From positions 1 to 64,000 of the forward strand of contig NZ_JABWRP020000024.1 in the NCBI RefSeq assembly GCF_014269035.2: DNA of 64,000 bases, given 5' to 3'. Source of the stretch: Pseudomonas vlassakiae (lineage in GTDB: Bacteria; Pseudomonadota; Gammaproteobacteria; Pseudomonadales; Pseudomonadaceae). Position 1 is the stretch's first letter, and every line of letters starts with the position of its first letter. The notes beneath the pieces are model-generated. The model made no database searches. It saw only the letters and a program-made list of their open reading frames with translations, and had not been told where the DNA came from. Below, in pieces: positions 17,779 to 25,646 of this stretch. The translations under genes and the position numbers were made by a program.

Positions 17779-17946
17779 TCATTCTAAGGCTTTTGTGGTG
17801 CCTCTGATGGCCTGTTCGCCGGCTTGGGTGGCATTGGCCAGCGCCTGGCGGGCCTGGCCTGCAAAATCGGGCGGCAGCTGCCCATTGGCATCCTCCCCGC
17901 CCTGCCCGGCGATAAACAGCAGGCGGCTGCCGCTGGTGGGCTCGAG
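17779..17946 (-). pseudogene. Remnant of a RidA (YjgF) family gene
   Basis: Translated on the minus strand, the stretch reads LEPTSGSRLLFIAGQGGEDA then NGQLPPDFAGQARQALAN, the N-terminal third of a RidA-family enamine/imine deaminase. It then runs out into an unrelated tail and a stop at 17779. A TAA directly precedes the similarity at 17947-17949, so there is no start, and the C-terminal catalytic part is absent. This is a two-sided truncation, not a frameshift. It ends 25 bases before the GNAT start. Confidence 0.6.
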
Positions 17947-18102
17947 TTAGGTACAGGTCAAGCTGTTGTAGGAAACTTCTTTATCGCCGTGCAGAACCTC
18001 AACCACGTGTATGTAGGATTGCGCCGCACAGTTCGCTAGATTGCAGTTCCCGGCACGGAGGCCAGCACTGCGGCGTAGCGCCGCTTCACTGAAGGAAAAG
18101 CC

Positions 18103-18429
18103 ATGAGCAAGCCCTATGCGTTCCAACTCGCCTACACCATCAGCCCGGTGAACAATGACCATGAAGGTGACGCCGCGATAGCGCGAACCCACCTGCGCGA
18201 AGAAATGGGCTGGAAGACCTCCGGCAAAGTCGAAACGACGCTGCACGGTGAGGTTGTCCTGTCACCGGGTACGCCTGACGAAAAGCGCAAAGAAGCCAGC
18301 AAGGCGATTCGTACCCGCATCCGTGACGCGTTCAAGGCACTGGAGGTAGAGGACACGGTCAGCTTCGCCGGCAGCCTGATGGTCAGCGGCCTGGACCCGG
18401 CCATCAAAATCGGCATCACGCCCGACTGA
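18103..18429 (+). CDS. Small conserved-looking hypothetical protein
   Basis: A 108-residue soluble protein that I do not recognise. The start follows GAAGGAAAAG at good spacing. It is rich in charged residues, has no signal peptide or membrane helix, and ends in DPAIKIGITPD. The pattern of strand, then basic helix (DEKRKEASKAIRTRIRDAF), then strand suggests a small alpha/beta fold. The surrounding genes are degraded fragments, but this frame is intact with ordinary codon use. It could be an orphan protein of a former island or a stand-alone stress protein; the sequence gives no decision. Confidence 0.65.
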   Translation: MSKPYAFQLAYTISPVNNDHEGDAAIARTHLREEMGWKTSGKVETTLHGEVVLSPGTPDEKRKEASKAIRTRIRDAFKALEVEDTVSFAGSLMVSGLDPAIKIGITPD

Positions 18430-18470
18430 AGCCACCGGTATCAGGCGCCATGCGCCTGATACCGCCGCCG

Positions 18471-18683
18471 TCATTTCTCCTCCAGCACCGCCCTGCCCTT
18501 CACTGCCCGCGGCCCACGCCAAGCCCAGAACAGCAGCCCCGGGAACGGTGCATAGACCACGAACACAACCCACAGCATCTTGCGCTCTGCGCGCCGATCG
18601 CTGCCGATGATGTGCCAGATGGCAAAGATCTCGAGCAGGATGACCAAGGCCGCGACAATGATCCAGATCGTTCCGATTTCCAT
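18471..18683 (-). CDS. Small membrane protein, phospholipase D N-terminal (PLDc_N)-like
   Basis: A 70-residue protein with two membrane helices (about 4-22 and 34-52) separated by a short basic loop (GSDRRAERK). The second half, WVVFVVYAPFPGLLFWAWRG, has the layout of the PLDc_N domain found alone in many small bacterial membrane proteins. The ATG at 18683 is preferred to the GTG at 18689 because GGGAG lies at the proper distance only for the ATG. The function of stand-alone PLDc_N proteins is unknown. Confidence 0.7.
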   Translation of the reverse strand: MEIGTIWIIVAALVILLEIFAIWHIIGSDRRAERKMLWVVFVVYAPFPGLLFWAWRGPRAVKGRAVLEEK

Positions 18684-18779
18684 GAGCACTCTCCCGTTGG
18701 CATGTACTGGGTTGGGTTGCTGCCAGCGCTGAGGGTTCAGTTGGATTTGCTGCGTGCGTTCAGTGACAACCCGCGCGTC

Positions 18780-18906
18780 TCAAGCCGCCGAGTGTCGGGC
18801 GGCCTGGACGATGAGGGCGATCAGTTGCGTCACCTGCTCGCTCAAGAGCACGTTGGCATGGTGCACCAGGCCGATGTCGCGATGGAAGGTATGTGGGACG
18901 ATCTTC
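18780..18906 (-). pseudogene. C-terminal remnant of a LysR-type regulator
   Basis: On the minus strand the open stretch reads VPHTFHRDIGLVHHANVLLS followed by EQVTQLIALIVQAARHSAA and a stop. This resembles the last 40 residues of a LysR substrate-binding domain, where an arginine-initiated strand precedes a short terminal helix. Nothing recognisable as the rest of the gene continues beyond about 18906, where a symporter fragment begins on the other strand. Confidence 0.45.
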
Positions 18907-19212
18907 ATCGCTCAGCTGTACGGCATCGACCTGACGCTATCCCAGCAGATTCTGCTGGATGTCACGATGGTGCTCACCTCCAAAGGCGCCACAGGGGTAC
19001 CCGGCTTTGCAATCATCACCCTCTCGGCGACATTGGCATCGGCCGGGCTGCCACTGGAAGCGGTGGCACTTGTGGCCGGCATCTTCCGCGTCATCGAAAG
19101 CGGTACGACCACGCTGAACGTGCTTGGCAATGCCATTGCGCCCCTGGTCATTGCCCGCTGGGAAGGCGTGGCGTTGAAGGGTGAAGGCGGCCCGCTTCCG
19201 CTGCGTAACTGA
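18901..19212 (+). pseudogene. C-terminal remnant of a dicarboxylate/amino acid:cation symporter
   Basis: From 18901 the frame reads IFIAQLYGIDLTLSQQILLD and on through LTSKGATGVPG, GIFRVIESGTTTLNVLGNAI and a normal C-terminus. This is the final quarter of a GltP/DctA family carrier, including the hairpin and the TTLNVLGNA motif that corresponds to the conserved sodium/substrate motif. The frame extends upstream to 18754, but that part is antisense to the LysR remnant and does not match the carrier. About 300 N-terminal residues are missing, so the gene cannot be functional. Confidence 0.75.
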
Positions 19213-19216
19213 ACGG

Positions 19217-19245
19217 TCAGAACCCTGTCACAGACAGGGCTCTGA
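19217..19245. terminator. Hairpin between convergent ends
   Basis: TCAGAACCCTGTC and GACAGGGCTCTGA form a 13-base stem with one mismatch and a three-base loop. It starts 5 bases after the symporter-remnant stop and ends 8 bases before the next minus-strand stop, and so can serve both strands. There is no strong T run. Confidence 0.6.
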
Positions 19246-19252
19246 CGCATCA

Positions 19253-19723
19253 TCAGTGCGTCGGCACCCCGTCCAGGGCCGCCTTGAGCGCCACGGCATC
19301 GGCAAAGGCCTGCTCGCTCACCAGCACCCCATCCTTCAAGCGCAGCCATGAAACCTGCCCCGCCTGCCCCGCATAGCGACTGGCAATACGCCCTTCGCGG
19401 TCGAGCAACACCCGGTAGCTGTAATCACGCATCGCCGGAATGGCGAACAGCTTGCTGATCAGCGCCGGCATGCGGTGGATATCGGCGACAAACACCGCAT
19501 CGCGCGCCTCCAGGTAGCCCTTGGGCGCGTCGGCCAAGGCGGCCTTGACCAGCTTGGCACCCTCCATGTCGCGGGCCACCAGCAGGAGGTGAGTGTCGGT
19601 TTTCAGGCTGTAAGGCTGATCGTACTGATCAAGCAGCGTCCAGGGTGCCAACCGCTCGCCTGGCTCCAGGGCGTGGGCCAGCAACGGCAGCAGACCGAAC
19701 AGTAACGCGATGGCGTATTTCAT
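19253..19723 (-). CDS. Exported thioredoxin-fold-like protein
   Basis: A 156-residue protein with an N-terminal signal peptide (residues 1-18, LLPLLAHA). The mature part begins LEPGERLAPWTLLDQYDQPYSL, a pattern seen at the start of redoxin-type proteins; the CxxC motif is missing. Later segments (VFVADIHRMPALISKLFAIP and RVLLDREGRIASRYAG, shown shortened) also follow the thioredoxin-like layout. A catalytic redox role is therefore doubtful. The start at 19723 follows GGAGA. It diverges from an AraC/GlxA-type regulator gene with a 138-base gap. Confidence 0.7.
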   Translation of the reverse strand: MKYAIALLFGLLPLLAHALEPGERLAPWTLLDQYDQPYSLKTDTHLLLVARDMEGAKLVKAALADAPKGYLEARDAVFVADIHRMPALISKLFAIPAMRDYSYRVLLDREGRIASRYAGQAGQVSWLRLKDGVLVSEQAFADAVALKAALDGVPTH

Positions 19724-19861
19724 CGAAGTTCTCCAGACAGAAGCGCCAGCATAGTCCACTTGCCTCAACACGACCTGCACCACGACACGCGCGCGCCGGC
19801 GATTGTCTTTCCCGCACGCTGCCGCCACACTCTGCTGGCCAGCCAGGAAGCGGAGTCCAGA

Positions 19862-20869
19862 GTGCCCACCCCACGTCAGTTCAGCAAGAAGACCAGCACC
19901 AGCAACATGCTGCGGCTCAAGGCCAGCGCCGGGAGCCCCGAGGCCCCCTACCGCGTCGACTTCATCCTGCTCGAGCACTTCTCGATGGCCAGCTTCACCG
20001 TGGCCATGGACGTGCTGGTCACCGCCAACCTGCTGCGTGCCGACAGCTTTCGCTTCACCCCGCTGTCACTCAAGGGTGACCGGGTGCTCAGCGACCTGGG
20101 CCTGGAACTGGTGGCCAGCGAACTGTCCGCCAGCGACCTCAAGGAACTCGACCTGCTGATCGTCTGCGGCGGCCTGCGCACGCCGCTGAAATACCCCGAG
20201 CTCGACCGCCTGCTGGATGAATGCGCCGCCCACGGCATGGCCCTGGGCGGGCTGTGGAATGGCGCCTGGTTCCTCGGCCGCGCCGGTGTGCTCGATGATT
20301 ACGGCTGCAGCATCCACCCCGAACAGCGCGCCAGCCTGTCCGAGCGCAGCCCGCAAACCCGCATCACCCCAGCCAGTTTCACCCTCGACCGCGACCGCCT
20401 CAGCGCTGCCAGCCCCAACGGCGCCATGGAGCTGATGCTTGGCCTGGTGCGCCGCCTGTACGGCGACGGCTTGGCCGAAGGGGTGGAAGAAATCCTGTCG
20501 TTCTCCGGCGCCCGCTACCGTCAGGTCGGCCCAGGGGCGAAGAAGTCGATGAGCTTGCACCTGCGCACCATTGTCGAGCTGATGGAGAACAACCTCGAGG
20601 AGACCCTGAGCCTGGACCAGTTGGCCGCCTACAGCGGTCGCTCGCGTCGTCAGATCGACCGCCTGTTCCAGGCCCAGCTCGGCACCTCGCCGCGGCGCTA
20701 TTACATGGAACTGCGCATCACCAAGAGCCGCCGCCTGCTGCAGTACTCCGACCTGTCGGTGATGGAGGTGGCAGTGGCCTGCGGCTTCGTCTCGGTATCG
20801 CACTTCAGCAAATGCTACGCCGCCTACTTCGGCTACCCGCCGTCACGCGAGCAACGGCTGGGCGAGTAA
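19862..20869 (+). CDS. GlxA-type AraC-family transcriptional regulator
   Basis: About 335 residues. The N-terminal DJ-1/PfpI-like (GATase1) domain (about 30-190) has VDFILLEHFSMASF, a nucleophile-elbow-like segment LLIVCGGLRTPLKY and LGGLWNGAWFLGRAGVL; a cysteine at the usual nucleophile position is replaced by Trp-Asn. The C-terminal AraC domain (about 230-330) has two helix-turn-helices, LSLDQLAAYSGRSRRQIDRL and MEVAVACGFVSVSHFSKCYA. GTG at 19862 with GGAG upstream fits best, although an ATG-started frame begins at 19760. Relatives control choline, carnitine or amino-acid catabolism; the target here is unknown. Confidence 0.85.
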   Translation: MPTPRQFSKKTSTSNMLRLKASAGSPEAPYRVDFILLEHFSMASFTVAMDVLVTANLLRADSFRFTPLSLKGDRVLSDLGLELVASELSASDLKELDLLIVCGGLRTPLKYPELDRLLDECAAHGMALGGLWNGAWFLGRAGVLDDYGCSIHPEQRASLSERSPQTRITPASFTLDRDRLSAASPNGAMELMLGLVRRLYGDGLAEGVEEILSFSGARYRQVGPGAKKSMSLHLRTIVELMENNLEETLSLDQLAAYSGRSRRQIDRLFQAQLGTSPRRYYMELRITKSRRLLQYSDLSVMEVAVACGFVSVSHFSKCYAAYFGYPPSREQRLGE

Positions 20870-20875
20870 GCGGGT

Positions 20876-21547
20876 TCACGCGCGGATGTAGCTGAGCACC
20901 ACGTCGCAGATCATCTGCCGATGGCGCAGCTTGACCTGCTCGTCGGCCAGGTCGATCTGGAAGATGTCGCCGAAGGTGTGGCGGTTGGACACCCGATAGA
21001 AGCAGAACGAACTCATCAGCATGTGCAGGTCGATGACCTCGATGCCCGGGCGGAATACGCCCTCCCTGACGCCACGTTGCAGCGTGCTGCCCAACGCCTG
21101 CAGCACCAGGCTGCTCATCTCGCGAATGGCCGGCGACTTCTTGATGTACTCGCCGTAATGGATGTTTTCGGTACACACCATGCGCACGAAATCGACGTTG
21201 CGGTCGTGGTGGTCGAAGGTGAACTCGGCCAGCCGGCAAATCGCCTGTTCGGGCGGCAGCGACTCCAGGTCCAGGCTCTGCTCGGTCTTGCGGATATCGC
21301 CATACAGCTTGACCAGGCACTCGACGTACAGCTGCTCCTTGCTGCCGAAGTAGTAGTAGATCATGCGCTTGGAGGTTGCCGTACGCTCGGCGATGGCGTC
21401 CACCCGTGCGCCGGCCAGGCCCTGCTGGACGAACTCGTTGATGGCGGCCTGGAGGATGTCCTCGCGGGTTTTCTCGGGGTTGTTCTTGCGCGGTTGGCGC
21501 GTAGCCGAGGGTTCAGGCGTGCTGAGGGGGGCTACGGGGTTGCTCAT
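20876..21547 (-). CDS. TetR-family regulator, probable regulator of quiC/transporter
   Basis: A 223-residue TetR repressor. The DNA-binding domain (about 25-75) contains TREDILQAAINEFVQQGLAG, then ARVDAIAERTATSKRMIYYYF with the typical YYYFGSKEQLY end. The C-terminal half is a ligand-binding helical domain of the large TetR_C group. It is located 306 bases downstream of quiC in the same orientation, and its likely targets are quiC and the MHS transporter beyond. Convergent to the AraC gene with a six-base gap. Confidence 0.87.
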   Translation of the reverse strand: MSNPVAPLSTPEPSATRQPRKNNPEKTREDILQAAINEFVQQGLAGARVDAIAERTATSKRMIYYYFGSKEQLYVECLVKLYGDIRKTEQSLDLESLPPEQAICRLAEFTFDHHDRNVDFVRMVCTENIHYGEYIKKSPAIREMSSLVLQALGSTLQRGVREGVFRPGIEVIDLHMLMSSFCFYRVSNRHTFGDIFQIDLADEQVKLRHRQMICDVVLSYIRA

Positions 21548-21853
21548 GGCGGCTCACGGAGTGTCTTATTGGGATTTGCCGGGATTATCCGTGAGTGGTT
21601 CGCCCTGCGGCAAGCGACGGAAGAACAAGGTGATCTGCCCGACCTCCACGCCGAGCGTGCTCATGCGGGTGAGATGTATGGCAGTCTGTGTAGGCCGAAA
21701 GGTTTGCAGCGCCTATGAGACCGAGCGCCGCCCGCGCGGCGCTCGATCTCATAGGCGCTGAAGATGTCAGGGCAGGCACCTTTCAGCCCTTACACCCTCT
21801 CATGGCAAGCGCCTATCAACCCCGCCCTCCCACTCACAAGCGCCACCTCGCAA
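21548..21853. other. Intergenic segment with palindromic repeat, no gene
   Basis: No frame here looks coding. It holds the promoter region of the TetR gene and a 50-base palindrome at 21709-21758, with outer arms GCGCCTAT and ATAGGCGC and inner arms CGAGCGCCGC and GCGGCGCTCG (one base differs in the left flank), followed by a conserved tail GAAGATG to about 21780. The same element occurs at 42327 and, in part, at 41. Its location just beyond quiC suggests a transcript end. Confidence 0.6.
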
Positions 21854-23761
21854 TCACAGCACCGGCTTGCGCGCCACCCCGCTCCGCCGCTTGGCCATGG
21901 CCGCCAGGCGCACCGCGACGTTCGCCGCGCCATACCCGGCATAGCCACCCTTGCGCTGGATGATCTCGAAGAAGAAACGCTCCTCGAACGGCTCGGTATA
22001 CACATGGAACAGCTCGCCGCCCTGGGCATCACGGTCGTACAGCACGTTGTAGTACGCCAGTTCGCTGAGGAATTCGTCATTGAAATCGAACCGCGCCGCC
22101 AGGTCGTCGTAGTAGTTCAACGGGATTTCCAGCAACGGCACACCCGACTCCTTGGCCCGTGCCACTTCGGCGAAGATGTCCGCGCAGTCGAAGGCGATGT
22201 GGTGCACACCCGAACCGCGGTAACTGGACAGCGCATGGGCGATGGCGGTGTTGCGGTTCTCCGAGATGTTCAGCGGCAAGCGCAGGCTGCCGCACTGGCT
22301 GCGCAAGGCGCGGCTCTTGACCAGGCCATACGGGTCGGGCAGCACCACTTCGTCATCGGCAGCAAAGTCAAACAGGCTCTTGTAGAACAGCACCCAGCTG
22401 TCCAGCGACTCGGCAGGCAGCGCCAGGGCCATGTGGTCGATGCGCTGCAGACCGCCAGTGACAGTGGCCGCCGGGTCCAGGCGGAAGTCGGTGTCGTAGA
22501 GCGACGGCCCTTCCTTGCCCTGCTCCACCAGGTAGATCAGGCTACCGTCCGGCGCACGCACGGCCGGCACTTCGCATTCGTTGGGGCCGACCAGGCCACG
22601 GAATGGCTGGCCGCGGAAGTCGGTGGCGCGTTGCAGCGCGGCGTGCTCATCCTTCACCCGCAGGGCGGTGGCGCACAGCGACGGGCCATGGGCCTCGAAG
22701 AAGTTGTGGCCAAACGAGTACGGCTCGGCGTTGAGCACGATGTTGATGTCGTTCTGGCGCAGCAGGCGCACCTCCTTGCTGCGGTGCTTGCCGGCTTCGG
22801 CAAAGCCCAGGCGCTTGAGCCAACTGCCCAGGCGCGCGCCGACGGCTTCGTCGACGGCAAACTCAAGGAACTCCACGCCGTCGTAGGCGCTGGCAGCCGG
22901 CGGGGTGAACAGCACGCCCGGCTCGAGGGTGGTGCCTTCCTGTTCCAGGCGCAGGCGGGTCTGTTCTTCGAGGTACAGCAGCGAGCGCAGGCCGTCGGCG
23001 GCGTTCTGCCGTGGCGGTGCTGCACGGAAGCCATCGTTGAATATTTCCAGCGACAGCGGGCCGCGGTAGCCGGTGGCCAGGATCGGCGCGAGGAAGCCGG
23101 CCAGGTCCATTTCGCCCTGGCCTGGGAAGTTGCGGAAGTGGCGGCTCCACTCCAGCACGTCCATGTTCAGGATCGGCGCATCGGCCATCTGCACGAAGAA
23201 GATCTTGTCGCCCGGGATGTCGCGGATCGCCGCTGGGTCACCTTTGAGCGACAGGGTGTGGAAGCTGTCGAGGATCACCCCCAGTGCCGGGTGGTCGGCC
23301 TGGCGCACCAGGTTCCACACTTGCTGGTAGGTATTGACGTGGCGGCCCCAGGCCAGTGCTTCGTAGCCGATCCGCAGGCCGCGCTTGCCGGCGTGCTCGG
23401 CGAGCAGGCGCAGGTCGTCCACCAGGATCTGTTCATCGCCCAGGGCATCGGCCTGGACGTTGCTGCACACCAGCACCAGGTCGGTGCCCAGCTCCTGCAT
23501 CAGGTCGAACTTGCGCTCGGCGCGGTCGATGTTCTTCTGCAGGCGGTCGCGGCGGCAGCCTTCGAAGTCGCGAAATGGCTGGAACAGGGTGATGGCAATG
23601 CCGAGGTCAGCGCACATCTGCCGTACTTCGCGCGGGCTGCCGGCGTAGTACAACAGGTCGTTCTCGAAGATCTCGACGCCGTCGAAACCGGCGGCGGCGA
23701 TGGCTTCGAGCTTTTCCGGCAGGGTGCCGCTCAAGGACACGGTGGCTATCGAACGCTGCAT
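21854..23761 (-). CDS. quiC: 3-dehydroshikimate dehydratase fused to HPPD-like domain (QuiC)
   Basis: A 635-residue cytoplasmic enzyme. Residues 1-290 form a sugar-phosphate-isomerase/epimerase TIM barrel with IATVSLSGTLPEKLEAIAAA, GFDGVEIFENDLL and DSFHTLSLKGDP, which supplies metal-binding Glu, Asp and His. It converts 3-dehydroshikimate to protocatechuate. Residues about 290-620 are two vicinal-oxygen-chelate repeats related to 4-hydroxyphenylpyruvate dioxygenase (RIDHMALALP and GVHHIAFDCADIF carry typical metal His positions, and FFEIIQRKGGYAGYGA ends the domain). This fused form is known from P. putida. The start at 23761 follows AAGGAA. It diverges from the MHS transporter gene, so import and conversion of quinate or shikimate-type compounds are likely co-controlled. 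Confidence 0.93.
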   Translation of the reverse strand: MQRSIATVSLSGTLPEKLEAIAAAGFDGVEIFENDLLYYAGSPREVRQMCADLGIAITLFQPFRDFEGCRRDRLQKNIDRAERKFDLMQELGTDLVLVCSNVQADALGDEQILVDDLRLLAEHAGKRGLRIGYEALAWGRHVNTYQQVWNLVRQADHPALGVILDSFHTLSLKGDPAAIRDIPGDKIFFVQMADAPILNMDVLEWSRHFRNFPGQGEMDLAGFLAPILATGYRGPLSLEIFNDGFRAAPPRQNAADGLRSLLYLEEQTRLRLEQEGTTLEPGVLFTPPAASAYDGVEFLEFAVDEAVGARLGSWLKRLGFAEAGKHRSKEVRLLRQNDINIVLNAEPYSFGHNFFEAHGPSLCATALRVKDEHAALQRATDFRGQPFRGLVGPNECEVPAVRAPDGSLIYLVEQGKEGPSLYDTDFRLDPAATVTGGLQRIDHMALALPAESLDSWVLFYKSLFDFAADDEVVLPDPYGLVKSRALRSQCGSLRLPLNISENRNTAIAHALSSYRGSGVHHIAFDCADIFAEVARAKESGVPLLEIPLNYYDDLAARFDFNDEFLSELAYYNVLYDRDAQGGELFHVYTEPFEERFFFEIIQRKGGYAGYGAANVAVRLAAMAKRRSGVARKPVL

Positions 23762-24237
23762 GAAGAAGTTCCTTGTTATTGGACGGACAACGAGCCGAGA
23801 ACCCGTTGGGGTTTCTGGCACTGTTGATTATTCGCAGGTAAAGTCGGGCGGGCAATCTGTTTGTACGAAATGGTTAGTTTTGCGTTCGATTACCGCACAA
23901 AACCGATTTTGGCGAATTGATTCACTGCCAACCCTAAGCAAACATGGACCCAGACGCAGGCCCACCGACCGCCCTCTTCTGCCCTGAGGGTCGTTTGGCA
24001 GAACCTGCGCAGACAAGCCCAACGTCACAACATAATAAGTTCAATAAACCGGGTACCGACCTATGCACACCTCCATCGCCTTGCGATCCGCACCTGCTCG
24101 TTCGTCTTCCCTCTGCAGACACCGCCTGCGGTCAATCGCGCTATAACCGCCCTACTCCCGAAAAGCGATCGCACCCCTCTGGCCGCCCCTGGGCGACGCC
24201 AGCCGTGCGGCGACCTACAAGAACAACGGAGACAACG
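23762..24237. promoter_or_regulatory. Divergent promoter region of quiC and the MHS transporter
   Basis: This 476-base gap holds no convincing gene. An imperfect inverted repeat at 23877-23903 (GTTTTGCG, nine bases, CCGCACAAAAC) lies in the AT-rich part 110-140 bases upstream of quiC and is the best candidate operator for the TetR regulator at 20876. A 27-codon frame from 24063 (MHTSIALRSAPARSSS...) has no ribosome site and is not called. Confidence 0.4.
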
Positions 24238-25611
24238 ATGGCTCACTCAAGCTCTCAAGCCAAGAAAGCGACCGCCAGTGGATGGATTGGCTCGGCACTC
24301 GAATACTACGATTTCTTCATCTATGCCCAGGCAGCGGCGCTGATCTTCCCGCAGATATTCTTCCCCAACACCGACCCGAAAATGGCCATCATCGCCTCGT
24401 TGGCCACCTACGGTGTGGGTTACCTGGCGCGCCCTGTCGGTGCCTTCGTGCTCGGTCACTGGGGTGACACCCGCGGGCGCAAGAACGTGTTGCTGCTCTG
24501 CATGTTCCTGATGGGTCTGTCGACCATGGCCGTCGGCCTGCTGCCGACCTACCACGACATCGGCCTGCTGGCGCCGGCCTTGCTGGTGCTGCTGCGCCTG
24601 GTCCAGGGCTTTGCCGTGGCCGGGGAAATCTCCGGGGCCAGCTCGATGATCATGGAGCACGCTCCGTTCGGCCGACGCGGCTACTACGCCAGCTTCACCT
24701 TGCAGGGCGTGCAGGCCGGCCAGGTATTGGCGGCGGCGGTGTTCCTGCCGCTGGCCTACTTCATGCCGAGTGAGGCGTTCAACGACTGGGGCTGGCGCAT
24801 TCCGTTCCTGTTGAGCGCCGTCGTCCTGATCGCGGGCTTCATCATCCGCCGGGAAGTGCACGAAACCCCGGCATTCGTGAAGGAAGAGAAGCAGGACAAG
24901 GTCGCCAAATCGCCGATCAGCGAAGCCTTCCGGCACAGCTGGAAGCACATGGTGCTGGTGATGTTCATGGCGCTGATGAATGTGATCCCGGTGGTTGCCA
25001 CCATCTTCGGCGCCGCCTATGCAGTGCAGCCGGCCTACGGCATCGGCTTCGACAAGAGCGTGTACCTGTGGATCCCGGTGGTGGGCAACATCGTCGCGGT
25101 GCTGGTGATTCCGTTCGTGGGCAACCTGTCCGACAAGATCGGCCGCCGCCCGACCATGATCGCCGGCTGCCTGGGCTCTGGCCTGCTGGCCTTCGTCTAC
25201 CTGTATGCAATCAGCATCCAGAACGTGCCACTGGCCTTCGCCACCTCGATCGTGATGTGGGGCATGGTCTACCAGGGCTACAACGCGGTGTTCCCAAGCT
25301 TCTACCCGGAGCTGTTCCACACCCGCTACCGCGTTTCGGCCATGGCCATCGCGCAGAACATCGGCACCATGCTCACCGCCATGCTGCCAGCCCTGTTCGC
25401 CCTGGTGGCGCCACCGGGTTCGGACAACATCCCGCTGGTGATCGGTGGCCTGGCCTTCTTCATCACCTGCGTGTGTGCGCTGGCGGCCTACATTGCCCCG
25501 GAGACTCACCGTCTGGCGATGGAAGACCTGGGCAATCCGGATGCCAAGCCGATGGACAAGGGCGCCTTCGAAGCCAGCCGCAAAGGCAGCTTTCAGGCGG
25601 TGAGCCACTGA
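24238..25611 (+). CDS. MFS transporter, metabolite:H+ symporter (shikimate/quinate type)
   Basis: A 457-residue MFS protein with twelve membrane helices. Family landmarks are SALEYYDFFIYAQAAAL at the start, GHWGDTRGRKNVLL in the first cytoplasmic loop, RLVQGFAVAGEISGASSMI in helix 4 and GNLSDKIGRRPTMIAG in the second half. These put it in the metabolite:H+ symporter group with ShiA, KgtP and ProP. The start at 24238 follows CGGAGA. Its divergence from quiC suggests uptake of shikimate, quinate or 3-dehydroshikimate; the exact substrate is not shown by sequence. Confidence 0.88.
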   Translation: MAHSSSQAKKATASGWIGSALEYYDFFIYAQAAALIFPQIFFPNTDPKMAIIASLATYGVGYLARPVGAFVLGHWGDTRGRKNVLLLCMFLMGLSTMAVGLLPTYHDIGLLAPALLVLLRLVQGFAVAGEISGASSMIMEHAPFGRRGYYASFTLQGVQAGQVLAAAVFLPLAYFMPSEAFNDWGWRIPFLLSAVVLIAGFIIRREVHETPAFVKEEKQDKVAKSPISEAFRHSWKHMVLVMFMALMNVIPVVATIFGAAYAVQPAYGIGFDKSVYLWIPVVGNIVAVLVIPFVGNLSDKIGRRPTMIAGCLGSGLLAFVYLYAISIQNVPLAFATSIVMWGMVYQGYNAVFPSFYPELFHTRYRVSAMAIAQNIGTMLTAMLPALFALVAPPGSDNIPLVIGGLAFFITCVCALAAYIAPETHRLAMEDLGNPDAKPMDKGAFEASRKGSFQAVSH

Positions 25612-25620
25612 CAGATCGCT

Positions 25621-25639
25621 GGGGCCGCTCAGCGGCCCC
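25621..25639. terminator. GC-rich hairpin between convergent genes
   Basis: GGGGCCGCTCAGCGGCCCC forms an eight-base perfect stem with a three-base loop, placed 9 bases after the transporter stop and 7 bases before the ddc stop. There is no T tract, but the position suits a bidirectional transcription end. Confidence 0.6.
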
Positions 25640-25646
25640 GGCACCT

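Noticed and set aside
18754..18900. The 5' part of the frame that leads into the symporter remnant
   Set aside because: This part is antisense to the LysR remnant and has no similarity to symporters, so the 152-codon frame is not a genuine gene.
21764..23827. A 687-codon plus-strand open frame
   Set aside because: Antisense to quiC, which has clear catalytic motifs and a good start.
23990..24012. A GG-N10-GC match (TTTGGCAGAACCTGCGCAG) upstream of the MHS transporter
   Set aside because: Spacing fits sigma-54 but the -12 part (GCGCA) deviates from TTGC and it lies about 230 bases from the start codon; a single match of this quality is expected by chance.
24063..24146. A 27-codon frame in the quiC/transporter gap, considered as leader peptide
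   Set aside because: No ribosome site and no run of regulatory codons or attenuator hairpins after it.
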